NCBI GenBank assembly: GCA_947311845.1
Contig: CAMZMU010000096.1
Coordinates: forward strand, 10,433,203 to 10,497,202
Direction of reading: 5' to 3'
Length of the DNA: 64,000 nucleotides
Origin: Poa pratensis
Taxonomy: Eukaryota > Streptophyta > Magnoliopsida > Poales > Poaceae
Below the pieces are notes generated by a model. It was not told the origin of the DNA, ran no database searches, and was given only the letters and a program-made list of their open reading frames with translations. The first letter of the stretch is position 1. Each line of letters opens with the position of its first letter. Shown in pieces: positions 29,650 through 41,186 of the stretch. A program made the position numbers and the translations under genes.

Positions 29650-30892
29650 ACAAATTTAATGGTATAATTTTGGTCAAATTGATAGTTAAAATTAAACTTC
29701 AAATATTTATGTGGCATTTTAACATAAAACTGATGGAGTACCATGTTTGAAGTGAAAATCGATAGATAATATGAAAAGAATGGACATTTACTAATTGGCA
29801 TGGAAACAATTACTTTGTTTCTCGATCGATATTTATCACTGTTTATGCACATATTTATATCTATTTGTACTTGGACATAATATTAATATTGAGATCGGAT
29901 AGTTATGATCATTTCGGGGGGCGGGGGATATTTTCTCCGTTAGCTCATGAGTTTGACCAATACAAATGCAAAATGTATTACACAAATTATATCACTTGAA
30001 ATTTCATACCTTCTAATGTTATAACTTTTTAAAGACCTGACCCATATTTTCTTGACCAAATTGATGATCAAAGTTAAATCTTCAAATGCTTATGTGACAT
30101 GTAGATAGGGACGTAGGGAGTAGGAAATACCACAAAATAATACGCTACTATTGAAGTTCTAGGTTTATTCTAAGTCCAACTATTTTAAGTTTCACCAAGT
30201 TTACAGGAAAATACATCCACATATATACCAGACCAATTTATTTATTTAGATTCATCATATTTATTAAATGAGACAAAAGACTTACCATTTTCATTAGTTA
30301 AGAAGAAGAGAGTTGACCGGTTAATCATGTTTTCGTGCACGTCCATCTCCATAAAAAGCATAAAGAGGATCTATGATCTTCAAGACGGCGCCCTAGAGAG
30401 GAAGAAAACAACGTACGCCACCACCGCATGAGCCTACGCCAGGGTGTAGGCATTTGCCCGAGAACATGACCCGGGTTGAGAAAGTTCCGAAGAACTTCAC
30501 GACGGTGCCTCCAAGGAGGGGGTATGACGTCCACAGCTGCTGTCGGACGGCAGAGCCATATAGACCTTACCGTTGCCCGAAGCCAACCAACGACCCGTGC
30601 AAACCCGCTGACCCGTGCACCTCTGGAGCGGCCGCCGTTGCCACCAAACCTCGCCTCCAGCAGCACCACGACGCCGCCCCAAGCACCAACAAGAGCCTAC
30701 GCAACAGCACGAAAGAAGGGCCCACCGCGCCATCCGCCGCGCGGGCTTGGCCCGACGACACGCTGACCTAGTGTTCCCCCAAGTCGCCACGGAGGCGATG
30801 CTGGGTCTAGGGGCGAAATATATTTTGCCATGTTATATAGATTCACCGTTACAGATTTTGGCATATTTTTATTAGAAATTTGGTCAAATCTA
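29650..30892. other. Degraded MITE remains and a GC-rich patch
   Basis: The part from 29650 to 30120 has blocks such as TTTGGTCAAATTGATAG.. and TCTTGACCAAATTGATG.., which look like remnants of Mariner-type elements (CTCCGTTAGCTC ... GGGACGTAGGGAGTAG). The patch 30370-30790 is GC-rich with open frames on both strands but no recognisable protein. It may be old LINE sequence. Confidence 0.4.
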
Positions 30893-30895
30893 TAA

Positions 30896-32970
30896 GAGCA
30901 TCTCTAGTGGATGGTGTAAATTTGGACGTGTATATCTCCATATACACGTCCATATACACCTTGCTAAATTTTACACATCCCAGTTTTTCAGTGGAACGTG
31001 TATCAGGACGTGTAAATCAGGACGTGTATATTCCAACGGCTATATTTTCAAACGGCTATATTCCAACGGCTATATTTTCAACGGCCATATTTCTAGTCTA
31101 TATAAACCACCCCTACCAGCTCTCTTCCAGCATTTCTAGCTGTGACTTCTCTTCTCACTCCTACATTTCTCTATCGTCTCTCACGCAACACAATGAACAC
31201 ATCCTCTTGGGACATGAGTTCTTCGTCTTCTTCATCTGGCGACGATGAACTCATACTTGCAGCATTCGCCGAGCGCGAGGAGGAAGAGAGGATGAACGCT
31301 CGACGCCATGGCGGTTCCAAGCATGGACGTCAGACAATCGATCGAGGAAGAAATGTCGGATTTGTTCTTCTGTGGGACGACTACTTCAAAGAAGTTCCTC
31401 GCTATCCCGAACATTTGTTTCGACGAAGGTTCGTAATTAGTACACTTCTCTGCTTTGGCCCATTTTTCATTTCCCTGTCTCATTTACTTTTTATGCACAG
31501 ATTTAGGATGTCCCGTGATTTGTTCAAACGCATAGCTGATGGTATACTTGAGCATGACTATGATGGTTATTTTACGCAAAAAAGAAGTGCTTCTGGAGCT
31601 CTTGGGTTAGATCCTCTGCAAAAGATGACCGCGGCAATGCGGATGCTAACATATGGAATAGCAGCCGATGGTGCTGATGAGTACATCCGGTCCGCTGAGG
31701 CTACTAATTTAGAGTCTTGCAAGAAATTTGTGATCAAAGTTTGTGAAGTTTTTGGGGAAAGGTACCTGAGATCTCCAAATGAACAAGACATTGCTAGGTT
31801 ACTTGCAATAGGGGAGGAAAGAGGATTTTCTGGTATGTTAGGGAGCATAGATTGCATGCACTGGGGTTGGAAAAATTGCCCCAAAAAATGGCATGGCATG
31901 TTTAAAGGCCATGTGAACGAGCCACTATGATCTTGGAAGCAGTTGCTTCACAAGATCTTTGGATTTGGCATGCTTATTTTGGTTTTACCAGGGTCTCTCA
32001 ATGATATAAATGTTCTTCAACGTTCTCCGGTTTTTACAAAGCTAGCCGAAGGTGAAACTCCTGCAGTGAATTATAGCATCAATGGCCATCAGTACACAAT
32101 GGGGTATTACCTTGCAATGAGTGATGTAATCCATGTCTTTGTAATGTAGCTATCAATAAAATATTTATGCAATGAGTGATGTAATCCATGTCATAGAACC
32201 AACAACAAATATATTAGCAAACTAGGACCAAAACCGTAAAAATTGACATAGAATTGACATGGGCAAGCAAAACACTACCGAAGCACAGCTATTTTAGCCC
32301 CAGACCACAATCTGGCATCAAATTGACATGGGCAAGCAACAAATTGCAATAGACAAATACCAAATCGACATGGCCAAGCTCACTGCCTCTCCCCAGCCCG
32401 TCGACCTCACTGCCTCTCCCCAGGCCGCACGCCGCCGGCCTCCCCAGTCCCCACTGTCCACGGCGAGCGAGCGCCCGCACCCCGCCGCCCAGCCCCCCAT
32501 CCCTTCCTACAGCCGCACCCCGCCGCCTTCCTACAGCGCGAGCGCATCCGCCCAGGCCACACCCCGTCGCCCAGCCCCCCGTCCCCGCCCTCCACTCTCT
32601 CCAGGGCGCGCGCCGCCGCCGCCGCCAGATCTGGCTGCAGGGCGTGCGGCCGCCGCCCCTCTGCTCCCGCTCGATGGCTTGCGAAAAAAAATAGTTACCT
32701 TGGGCGGCGGCCGGAGAGGAAACGCGACGGTGACCTTGGGGGCGAGCTCCTCCGATCCTTGCTCCGGGCGGCCGCGGGACGAAGCAGCGGCCTTCTTTTC
32801 GCGAGCTCACGAGCGTGGCTTGCTCGTGTTAAGTTCCACGCCTCGTACCGTCGTGGCGTGCTCGTGGATGTTTACACGCCGTTTTACACGAGTCGCTGGG
32901 AGCTGTTTTGCTACTCACATCGTGTATATTTGCAATACACGTCCATATAGACGATCCACTAGAGATGCTC
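30896..32970 (+). mobile_element. PIF/Harbinger transposon with a broken transposase
   Basis: The terminal repeat GAGCATCTCTAGTGGAT occurs at 30896 and inverted up to 32970, flanked by TAA on both sides (30893-30895 and 32971-32973). Just inside, both ends also share an inverted GGACGTGTAT block (near 30922 and 32937). The left half carries the transposase. The right half (32380-32800) is very GC-rich and open on both strands, and could be the remains of the accessory ORF or captured sequence. It is 2.1 kb in all. Confidence 0.9.
31193..32148 (+). pseudogene. PIF/Harbinger DDE transposase, frameshifted and truncated
   Basis: The transposase would cut and rejoin Harbinger ends. From [19 protein letters not shown] (ATG at 31193) the frame runs through a likely intron (31429-31500, AAG|GTTCG to CACAG|ATTTAGG) into [19 protein letters not shown] and then [20 protein letters not shown], whose D belongs to the catalytic triad of the plant transposon / DDE_Tnp_4 family. 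A frame change near 31925 gives a stop at 31928. The shifted frame resumes as ILEAVASQDLWIWHAYF and LPGSLNDINVLQRSPVF, which holds the second Asp. Homology ends at about GHQYTMGYYLA (32110), so the last catalytic residue is missing. Confidence 0.88.
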
Positions 32971-33207
32971 TAAGACATTTGACTTAGGATGCAGTATATA
33001 TCTCGAGAGATCCTTTTACTGGGCTGCAACTCTGCAAAATGTGAATGCTGCGTTACACTGGAACAAACAAAAAGGACCCCCGTTTCTCGAGACGAGGCTG
33101 ATTGGAAGCAGTCCCCACGGTATAGGCTACCAGTAGTAGCCGCGGCACTCACGCCAGCCCTGTGCCGTCGCTTCACAATTTAGCTGTCAGACATAGAGTC
33201 AATCACG

Positions 33208-33358
33208 ATTACTACATCGCACAGTCTTCCGTCGCATCACAGGCTCACGAGACAGAAATTACTTCGAGGATGATCGTCTTCAGTACACTTTCTATTTCTC
33301 CAAAAGATCACAGAATTGGGCACAGGAAGGAGGCGGCACTCGCCGGCGCGGCTAAGAT
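33208..33358. repeat. Direct repeat, copy 1
   Basis: About 150 bp that recurs at 34172-34450: TTCCGTCGCATCACAGGC, then CGAGACAGAAATTACT, CAAAAGATCACA and GGAGGCGG...CACCGGCGCGGC-type blocks in the same order. This copy has no MITE. Confidence 0.7.
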
Positions 33359-33493
33359 CTTCAGAAAAGCAAACTACAAAAGCGGTTTAAGGCACCGTTT
33401 AAAAAAATGCGGTATCGTGCGGTGTCGGGTGAAACGGATTTAAAGATTTGTTTCGCCGACACCGCAAAACTATTTGTAAAATAGGTTTAACCT

Positions 33494-33810
33494 TTACACT
33501 CTAAATAAGACAAATAGATTTTCTCCCGGCAATGATGTCCGCCTCAAGCTTAATTCTTCCTTCCTGGAAGGCGGCCTTGCGCTTCTTATCTTCCCGGATT
33601 TGGTGCCACCTTGCCTCCTTCTGTTGTTGCTTCCTCTCGACCACAATTGGTTAGCTGCGAACAATTCCTTGTTTTTCACCATCTCATCAATTTTTGCTTT
33701 CAAACTTGCAGCCTTGAGTGCCTTCTTCTCCCTCGCCTTCTCCTTCTTTCTTTGAACGGGATTTCCATGTTTCTTCCCCTTTTTGATCATTATCTTCGTC
33801 GTCATCCATG
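33494..33810 (-). pseudogene. C-terminal fragment of a NAM-associated / transposon-linked plant protein
   Basis: Minus-strand frames begin MDDDEDNDQKGEETWKSRSK (ATG about 33808) and, after two frame changes, read WHQIREDKKRKAAFQEGR followed by IKLEADIIAGR. The Trp plus EDKKRKAAFQEGR pattern resembles the C-terminal region of NAM-associated / GST-T3-like plant proteins, which are often mobilised or spread by Harbinger-type elements. It is only a degenerate 3' remnant. The identification rests on that short motif. Confidence 0.4.
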
Positions 33811-34171
33811 GAAACGAAAATACTTTTTTTTCGATGGAGCTTCTTGGTTTCTCAACTTTTATTTCTCACTATGCTCAACCAATTTCCAACAATGTTGGAG
33901 GGGAAATGGTTTGGCTTTGAATGCAGGCATTTGCTTGTACCTTTCGTGAGCAATGCGATCCTACATAAAAAATGCAAACAATGTGGGCATATTCATAGTA
34001 AACAAACCACACAACAAACTGACATACACAAGAAACTCACATAATCATCAACGGTGCAACCGCTTGAGGGAGTACTCCTCACTTGCTCGAAGCAACCACT
34101 CCAACGGCTACAACATCTCTTGATCACATCGTACCGATCTTGGAGTGACCTCAAGGAGCGAGGAGATGCAA

Positions 34172-34450
34172 ACAATTACTATTACATCTCGCAGCCTTCC
34201 GTCGCATCACAGGCCCACGAAACAGAGATTACTACGAGTATGATATTCATCATGTACTCCCTCCGTCCCAAAATAAGTGTTTTAGATTTATCAAAAAGTG
34301 GATATATATAGACATGAAATATGTATAGATATATCCAGTTTTGTACAAACTTGAGACAATTATTTTAGAATGAAGGGAGTCCGCCTTTTCATTTCTTCAA
34401 ATGATCACATATTAAGCGGAGGCGGTATCTCACCGGCGCGGCAAAAGAAT
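34172..34450. repeat. Direct repeat, copy 2, with a MITE inserted
   Basis: The same sequence as 33208-33358, interrupted by the Stowaway MITE at 34257-34379. Copy 1 shows the uninterrupted site (CTTCAGTACACTTTC), so the pair gives an empty and a filled site. Confidence 0.7.
34257..34379. mobile_element. Stowaway MITE, about 123 bp
   Basis: It starts CTCCCTCCGTCCCAAAATAA after TA and ends ATTATTTTAGAATGAAGGGAG. The right end is slightly mutated. The core AGATTTATCAAAAAGTGGAT resembles that of the MITE at 16864. The empty site in the repeat copy at 33208 supports the boundaries. Confidence 0.85.
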
Positions 34451-34776
34451 CTCCTGCTCTGGTACAGATGACAGTACTCTTTCACGTCTTTCCTGCTACG
34501 GCTGGCTCGTACTGCCAACCCAACGCTGCACTGCACGAGACTCTGCACACGGCATTGTATTGGGTGGCACTTGGCAGGACTCTACTGCCCTCCCCGACTT
34601 TGACACCCCGTTCACACCACCAAGTGCTTTGTTGACTTGCGCTTCCCCCTTCCTGTGCCACAGAATTTACAATTGTTTCTTGTGCAAGGATCCTACAGTT
34701 TTTTTTTTTTTTTTGCGAATTGCAAGGATCCTACGGTTCATAACACATCCTGCACTGTAAACATGAACCTTCTAGC

Positions 34777-35204
34777 GAAAACCTATTTTGGAGCCTGAGC
34801 TACCATGGTGGCCGTTTTTTCAAAAATTCGAAATCGACATTTTAAAATTTCTAAAAATCGCAATAAATTTCTCGGATGTGGATATTGTATAGATCTACAG
34901 TCGTGCAAAGTTTTCAACTCTAAATTCGTTATATTTTAGACTGCGCAAAAAAGACAAACGGTTGGTCTGGGTGGTGAACAATGCACGGTTTCAAATTTTT
35001 GAATTTTTCACTGATTTGTCGTTTTTGTACAGCCCAAAATATAACGAATTTGGAGTTGAAATTTTGCAAGACTTTAGATCTCGACAATATCTAAACCCGG
35101 ATTTTTTTTCGCGATTTTTTAGAAACTTTAAAATGTCGATTTCGATTTTTTTAAAAAACGGCCATCATAGAGCTCAGCCTCCAAAAATCCACTCTCCCTT
35201 TTAG
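34777..35204. mobile_element. Foldback element, copy A
   Basis: Its two halves pair as a long imperfect palindrome: GAAAACCTATTTTGGAGCC..GGCCGTTTTT and CTCTAAATTCGTTATATTTT on the left, AAAATATAACGAATTTGGAG and AAAACGGCCATC..CTC on the right. Short flanking-like tails (CCAAAAATCCACTCTC) end both copies. It is non-coding. Confidence 0.7.
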
Positions 35205-35216
35205 CAGATCTTTACC

Positions 35217-35613
35217 ACGAAAACCTATTCTGGAGCCGGGCTACATGATGGCCGTTTTTAAAAAAAATCTAAAAATCGTGAAAAAAAATCCCGGATGTGG
35301 ATATTGTATAGATCTACACGTGCAAAATTTCAACTCTAAATTCGTTGTATTTTGGGCTACATAAAAAAGACAAACAAGTGGATCTGAGTGGTGAACAATG
35401 CACAGTTTCGAAATTTTGAAAATTGTCACTGATTTGTCTTTTTGTACAGCCCAAAATATAACGAATTTAGAGTTGATATTTTGCAAGATTGTAGATATCG
35501 ACAATATCTACACCCGGGTTTTTTTCGCGATTTTTGAAAACTTTAAAATGTCGATTTCGAGTTTTCAAAAAAACAGCCACCATGTAACTCGGCCCAAAAA
35601 TCCACTCTCATCA
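35217..35613. mobile_element. Foldback element, copy B (tandem with copy A)
   Basis: The same palindromic structure as 34777-35204, starting GAAAACCTATTCTGGAGCC and ending CCAAAAATCCACTCTC. Copies A and B lie head to tail, 12 bp apart. Open frames within both copies are by-products of the repeats. Confidence 0.7.
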
Positions 35614-36128
35614 CTACCACTACTAATGTTACTAACTAGTATAACCTAGGCATGTTCCTCTTGGCCGTGAGGGCGGCAAGGGCAGCAGCCTTGTCCTCGA
35701 CGCCGAGGTCAAAGCGGGGTGGAGGGCGCTGAGCCCCTTGCTAGTTGCTACGTGGCCGAGAGGAGGAAGCTGGGGCGGCGGCCCCGAAACTGCGGCTGTG
35801 GCAGGGTCGTGGTCAACATGGCACCTTCCGTGGCATGAGGTGCCGCGGTGGCTGCGGTATGCGGTGATGGTGGTCTGGCCGGTCCTCGACGTGCGGTTTG
35901 CGGAGTTTACGACACATCGCCGGGTGAAAGCCCTGCCATGGTTGTCTATCGGGGCCGACGATGGGGATGCCCTTGGGTGTCGCGTCCTTCTTGAAGGCAT
36001 CGTCGAGGTGGTTCTCTCGCCTTTTCTACACCGGGTTCTCCGGGGGAAACCCTAGATCCCACACGGGATCGGGCGAGGGCGGCACTCTTGCGTCGCTTGC
36101 CTCTTGGGGTCTCACCTTGGATGTTCAA

Positions 36129-37250
36129 TGATGGCTACGTGTTGGTGAACCCCAAGAGGTAGGTTATGATGTAGACAGCAGAAGTTTTCCCTTGAATAAT
36201 CTACCCAAGGTTTAATCGGACCAGTAGGACTTGACGATCAATTGGAAGGTTGTTGATGTTGACTCCCCCTGGCGCTAGGGAGCTTGCACCAACGTGGAAT
36301 CTGCACAGACACAAACCAGAACTTTGCCCAACACGAAACAGAGAGGTTGTCAATCTCTCCGGTCTTGCAGAAACAAAGAGTTAAACGTATGGTGTGGAAA
36401 ACAGCAGGAAAAACAGCAAGTAACATGAAACAGATGATTGCAGCAGGTTGTGTAAACAGTATGAGGAAATTGGACCAGGGTCCACAGTTCACTAGTGGTG
36501 TCTCTCTCAGAACAGATAACTAGCATGTTGGGTAAACAAATTACAGCTGGGCAATTGACAAATAGAGAGGGCATAACAATGCAATACATGCCAAGATGTC
36601 TACTATGAAATCTAGTTGGGCATTACAACAAAGTACATAGACCGTTATTCCAACAGCATCTATGCCTAAATAATCCACCTTCAAGGCAGCATCCGCATCC
36701 TGTTCAGTATTAAGTTGCTAACAACAGATTATTGCATGAAGTAAAGTGTGTAATGTAATCAATACAAGTGCCCTTGGACACTGCACCAATGTTTTATCCC
36801 TAGTAGCAACAGCACATCTACCATCTTAGACCTTTCTGTCACTGATCCAGATATCTAGAGACTGAACCCACTATCTAGCATAAATACCCCCTCTTGGAGT
36901 CACAAGCATCTACTAGCAACGGAGAGCATGCAAGATCAAGAGCACATAGATAAACAACTTGAATAAACATGGTATCAATATTCATCGGATCCCAGCAAAC
37001 ACAACATCTAGCATTACAATAAGATGATCTTGATCATGTTAGGCAGCTCACAAGATCTAAACATGGAGGCACAAGGTAGAGAGACAACCATCTAGCTACT
37101 GCTATGGACCCGTAGTCCAGGGGTGGACTACTCACACATCACTCCGGAGGCAGGCATGGTGATGTAGAGCCCTCCGGTGATGATCTCCCCTCCGGCAGGG
37201 TGCCGGGAAGAGCTTCAGAACTCCTCCGATCTGAGATTGACGATGACGGC
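36129..37250 (-). repeat. 3' LTR of the minus Sabrina-like element, distal part
   Basis: This matches 52106-53243. It ends where the Tat-like element entered, and the ACGGC at 37246-37250 is that element's target duplication. The LTR resumes at 45051. It lacks a 17 bp duplication (near 52890) present in the 5' LTR. Confidence 0.93.
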
Positions 37251-37726
37251 TGTCGTGGGTTTGTCACGTCAGGTGTCATAGATGACTTCGTAGGTGTGGG
37301 ATTATGCGAGTCAAGCATCTCCGAGCTTGGGATCGCAGGAACAAAGATCAACACAGATTTACCCAGGTTCGGCCCCCTCAATGTGAGGTAAAAGACCTAC
37401 TTCCTGCCTACCCTAGATTGGTATTGATATGATAATCGAGGTGTTACAATGGAGGCGATCCGATCTGGTACTCGCCGTATGAGCTAGGGTTTGGGGCTTG
37501 ATAGCTTGACCCGCTCTAAGTCCTGCGAGTCCTCTTTATATACACAGAGGCTCGCTAGGTTATAAAAGGAAACTTCCCCATAAGGAATACATCCACAGAG
37601 GCCTACTCGGAGATCTTTCCCCTTATGGCGGTTCAATATTGGGCTTGCTCCCAAGTGGGCCTTCGTCCGTGCGAGTAAGTTAAGTCGCACTGGGCCGCGG
37701 GTTAATCCAAAAGTATTCCCCCGACA
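37251..37726 (-). repeat. 3' LTR of the nested Tat-like element
   Basis: 476 bp, matching 44530-45045 except for about 40 bp missing near 37610 (CTCGGAGATCTTTCC here, a longer sequence there). The minus-strand PPT, TTGGGGGCTAA, abuts it at 37727-37738. Confidence 0.93.
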
Positions 37727-38067
37727 TTAGCCCCCAAGTTTAGCTTGGATTTCGAGTGAAGGCTCCTTTGTCTTAACAAACCCCTGAGCCGCGCACGGAA
37801 TTATCCCAGCTGAACTCCAATTTTCTTATTTCCAATCTGCGGCTTATAACTCTTCTTGGCGGCTCAAGAACGCGACTTATCCTGTCTTGACGGTTGATTT
37901 TCAGATCTAAACGTCTTCCGCGTCTGGGTTATTTATCTTGCTCATCGTTTTCCCCAGCGTTCTGCATCAAGTCCTGTATTACGCATCCGCTACTCCTTTC
38001 CGCCGCCTCCAATCTCGCTTCTCGTACTCACAATCCTTCGGTGGATATCTCCATCGATCTGAGAAAA

Positions 38068-41000
38068 ATGTCTCGCCGCAAGTGCAACTGGGAAGGCTCG
38101 TGGGTCGACGAAGATTTCCTGGAATCCCTATCTGCACGGGGCCTTCTTCCGCCAAAAGATCAATGCGAATGGCGGGCGGCTGGTGAGGAGGTAATCCCCA
38201 ATCCTCAACCAGGAGAATAGTGATTTTTGCGGAGCATGTTGAGCGCGGGTTCAAGCCCCCGGGCTCTCTCTTCTTCCGCTCCTTGATGCAGCGGTTAGGT
38301 CTCCGCTTCCATGATATTGGCCCTAATTCGATGTTGCAAGTGAGCAACTTCCACGTCCTCTGCGAAGATTATCTGGGTATCCCGCCTTCAATAGATTTCT
38401 GGCTTGCTCTTTTCAATTGCAATAGTCAAAGGGAAACCACAGATGGTCCTTTTCTCCAATGCGGCGCCATTTCCTTCCAACGCCGTAGGGGTAGTATCTT
38501 CCCAAAACTAACTCTTGCCAAGAAAATCAAGGAGTGGCAAAGGACATTCTTCTATTGTAAAAACACTTCTCCTGAGGGTGAAATTCCTCTCCTCTTTGGT
38601 CTCCTCTTCCCTTCGAGGCTACCGATGCTTTGTCTTCCAAACCTGATCCTTCTTCGTTACCCTTTGTCGAATCCCTTCTAGACAAGGTGAGAGCGCTGAC
38701 ACTCCATGGTCTCACTGGATTAGATCTCATATCTTGCTGGACTAAATGGCGAGTTCAGCCTGTGAGTCGCCGCTCGCGGCTTATGATGGATTTCACTTGT
38801 CATGCAAATGACGTCGATCGCACTTGCCCTGAAGATTGGGACAAAGGGGAGTGGATAAATTTCATTCGCCGAGTGACGGACGAGGATATTGACTCGTATG
38901 ACAACGTCGGACTTGCTCCCTTCTGGGCTGAGCACAAGCCTTTTGTGGTAATGTTTACTTGTCACTTGTTTCCTCGAAAATTCCTTTCCAAAAATTGATT
39001 ATTTCTGACCTGAGCTCCTTTTCAGATCGATCCCTATTTCTGGGTTCTTCCTTCAGAGGACGTCGACTTGAACCAAGGAACCGTGGCTGAGTCGTCAAGG
39101 CAAGCCGCAGCCTTTGACGAAGATACAGTTATGCACGAGGGTAGTGCTTCTGAAGAGGAACAACAAATGGCCGACGCTCTTTTGTCTCGACTCCAAATAC
39201 ACCTTTCCTGGAACTTCCTGAGGTGCCTCGCAGGTCCTCGAAACGTATTTTATGCCAGAGCTCAGAAGACCCCACGCAGCCTGAGAAACGTCGCAAAGCC
39301 TTGGCATTACTGGCAGAAACAAGAGCTGCCAAATCTTTAAAACTGCTGATCCCAACAAGGCTACTTTTTCTTCCGAGCTGCTGCAGAGGATTGCTTCTCA
39401 ATAAGCTCGGGTAATTGTTTGCGACTCTTCTCCTTCTCTTTTTGTTTTACGTTTTCTGGCAAGGAATTGCTGATCACTACTTCTTTTCATACTCTGTAGG
39501 TTCAGATTTGCAAGGTTTATCTTCTCCTTCTTCTGGTTGCCTGATGAAGAGTATCCGTGTCGCCTCTGGGTATGGTTCGCCTTCTTTTAATGTTGCGGCT
39601 CTGCTAGGTCAGCTTATTAACCCATCAATGTTTTGCAGGGCTATGTCTGAAGAGGCTACCAAGTCTAATTCCCATCCCACTTCTTCTCAGCAAGCTATGA
39701 GCGAGGATGATGCTGCTGATGAAAACGTGGGAAACAGTAATGGTGCGACTCAACCAAGGCCCTCCCTGGAGGAAGGTATTGCAGACGCGGCTCCTGCCGC
39801 GACTCCAGCCGCAGCTCCATCCACAACTCCTGCTGCTGGTAGGATATCTACTGAAAATAGAATTCCAGCTCCAGGAAATAGTTCTAAGTCAATCGCAGAT
39901 GCCATAATTTCTGCTGGAGACAAGCATGCTGCTCTGCTGCGCGGCTTAGTTGAGCAATTTTCTTCAAGTCGCCAGGTACATATACCGTAGCCCCCAAGGA
40001 TCAAAACCTTGTGTCATCGCACGGGGTGTTGATTCTTTTCCTGCTTCAAATCTCGAGCCCCCAAATTCCTGGATAATTTACCTATGCGTTTTGCTCTGTT
40101 TGTTTTCAGCGTGAACTGTCCTTGCTTGATGCTTCTGGCTCAATAAAGGGTAAAGGCATTTCCATAGACCATCCTGAAATGATGCAGTCTCGCCTGGAGC
40201 AGCATAATGAGGTCATTAGGGACCAAGATCAGGAAATAAAATCTCTCAAAGGTCAACTCGACTCCTGCGAAGAGCAATTTAAAGAACTTGAAGCTGATAT
40301 GCAGCAGCGACTCATGGAGAAAGACGAGGTCATTAGATCTTTGCGAGAAGGCTGGCTCTTAAATCTGAATTGATTGATCGCCTGAAGGGGACCACGCAAA
40401 GGAACTCGCCGCGCGAGATGAAAAATATAACTCGCTGCTCAAAGCCTTTGAGGGTTTTGGCTCCATGGTCAAATCAGCCGTCCTGCAGCTTGCTGGTTGG
40501 TCTTGTATTCCTTTAATCATACATATTTTGGGTAACCAACGTTAGTCTCTGACTTGTTTCTTGCCTTTTCTTTCTTTGACATAGGACCTGAGGCCCCAGT
40601 GTCCCGCTCCAATTTGAAGGATCAACTGGTATATCTGTCTGACCTCAGCCAGCGCTTCTTAAAGGTTACCAAGGAAGTTATGACGGTAATCACTCCTGCG
40701 ACTGATGGCCCAACATCTTGCGAGTATTGGATAAATAAACTGCTCAAGGCTCCACATTATGTCTCTGATTGGAAACGATCCTCTGCTCGCGCCGGAGCCG
40801 CGCATGTCTTGACATTGCTTCGAGCATATTATCCAGAGATAGATGTTGGCAAGGTTGCTCGCCACGGCCTGGCGATGAGCGCAGATGATACTGAACTGCC
40901 AATAAGCGAGTACTTCGATATCTGGAAAGGGATGCGCGGGTATGCCACAAAATTTGTTGATAACTTAGACTTGGGCACTTATTGATAAATTCAATCTTGA

Positions 41001-41186
41001 TGGGAGCAAGGTGTCAAGGAAAAGTCCTCAGGAGCTGAGTCATCTCGGGCTGCCACTCCAGCAACAGTATCTGGTGGCCCTTCTTCGTCTGGCGGCGCCC
41101 TGATTATTAGGACACCTGCGACTGCAACTGCGAGACAAGCCGCGCCAATTCCCACTCCTGTTGCTCGGAAGAGGAAAAATAAATAA
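38068..41186 (+). pseudogene. Antisense gene of the nested Tat-like element (PF04195-like domain)
   Basis: The plus strand codes against the element's own gag. ATG at 38068 (MSRRKCNWEGSWVDEDFLES) leads to IVIFAEHVERGFKPPGSLFF, LRFHDIGPNSMLQVSNFHVL and CEDYLGIPPSIDFWLALF, the same domain as in the antisense gene at 8823-11541. Frame changes lie near 38215 and 38610. Next come LLDKVRALTLHGLTGLDLIS (38655), an acidic/Ala-rich part (39600-39980), a coiled coil (EQHNEVIRDQDQEIKSLKGQ, 40196) and a C-terminal part (LVYLSDLSQRFLKVTKEVM, 40630). These pieces are separated by likely introns, for example one ending TTTTCAG|CGTGAACTG near 40110. The domain order matches the first element, so the gene is old and shared. 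Confidence 0.65.

Noticed and set aside
30325..30790. Overlapping frames on both strands in a GC-rich patch
   Set aside because: No recognisable motif. It resembles old LINE-like sequence but could not be tied to a family.
32289..32810. GC-rich frames on both strands in the right half of the second Harbinger element
   Set aside because: Low-complexity Pro/Arg/Ala sequence. It could be a lost accessory ORF, but no Myb/SANT motif is visible.
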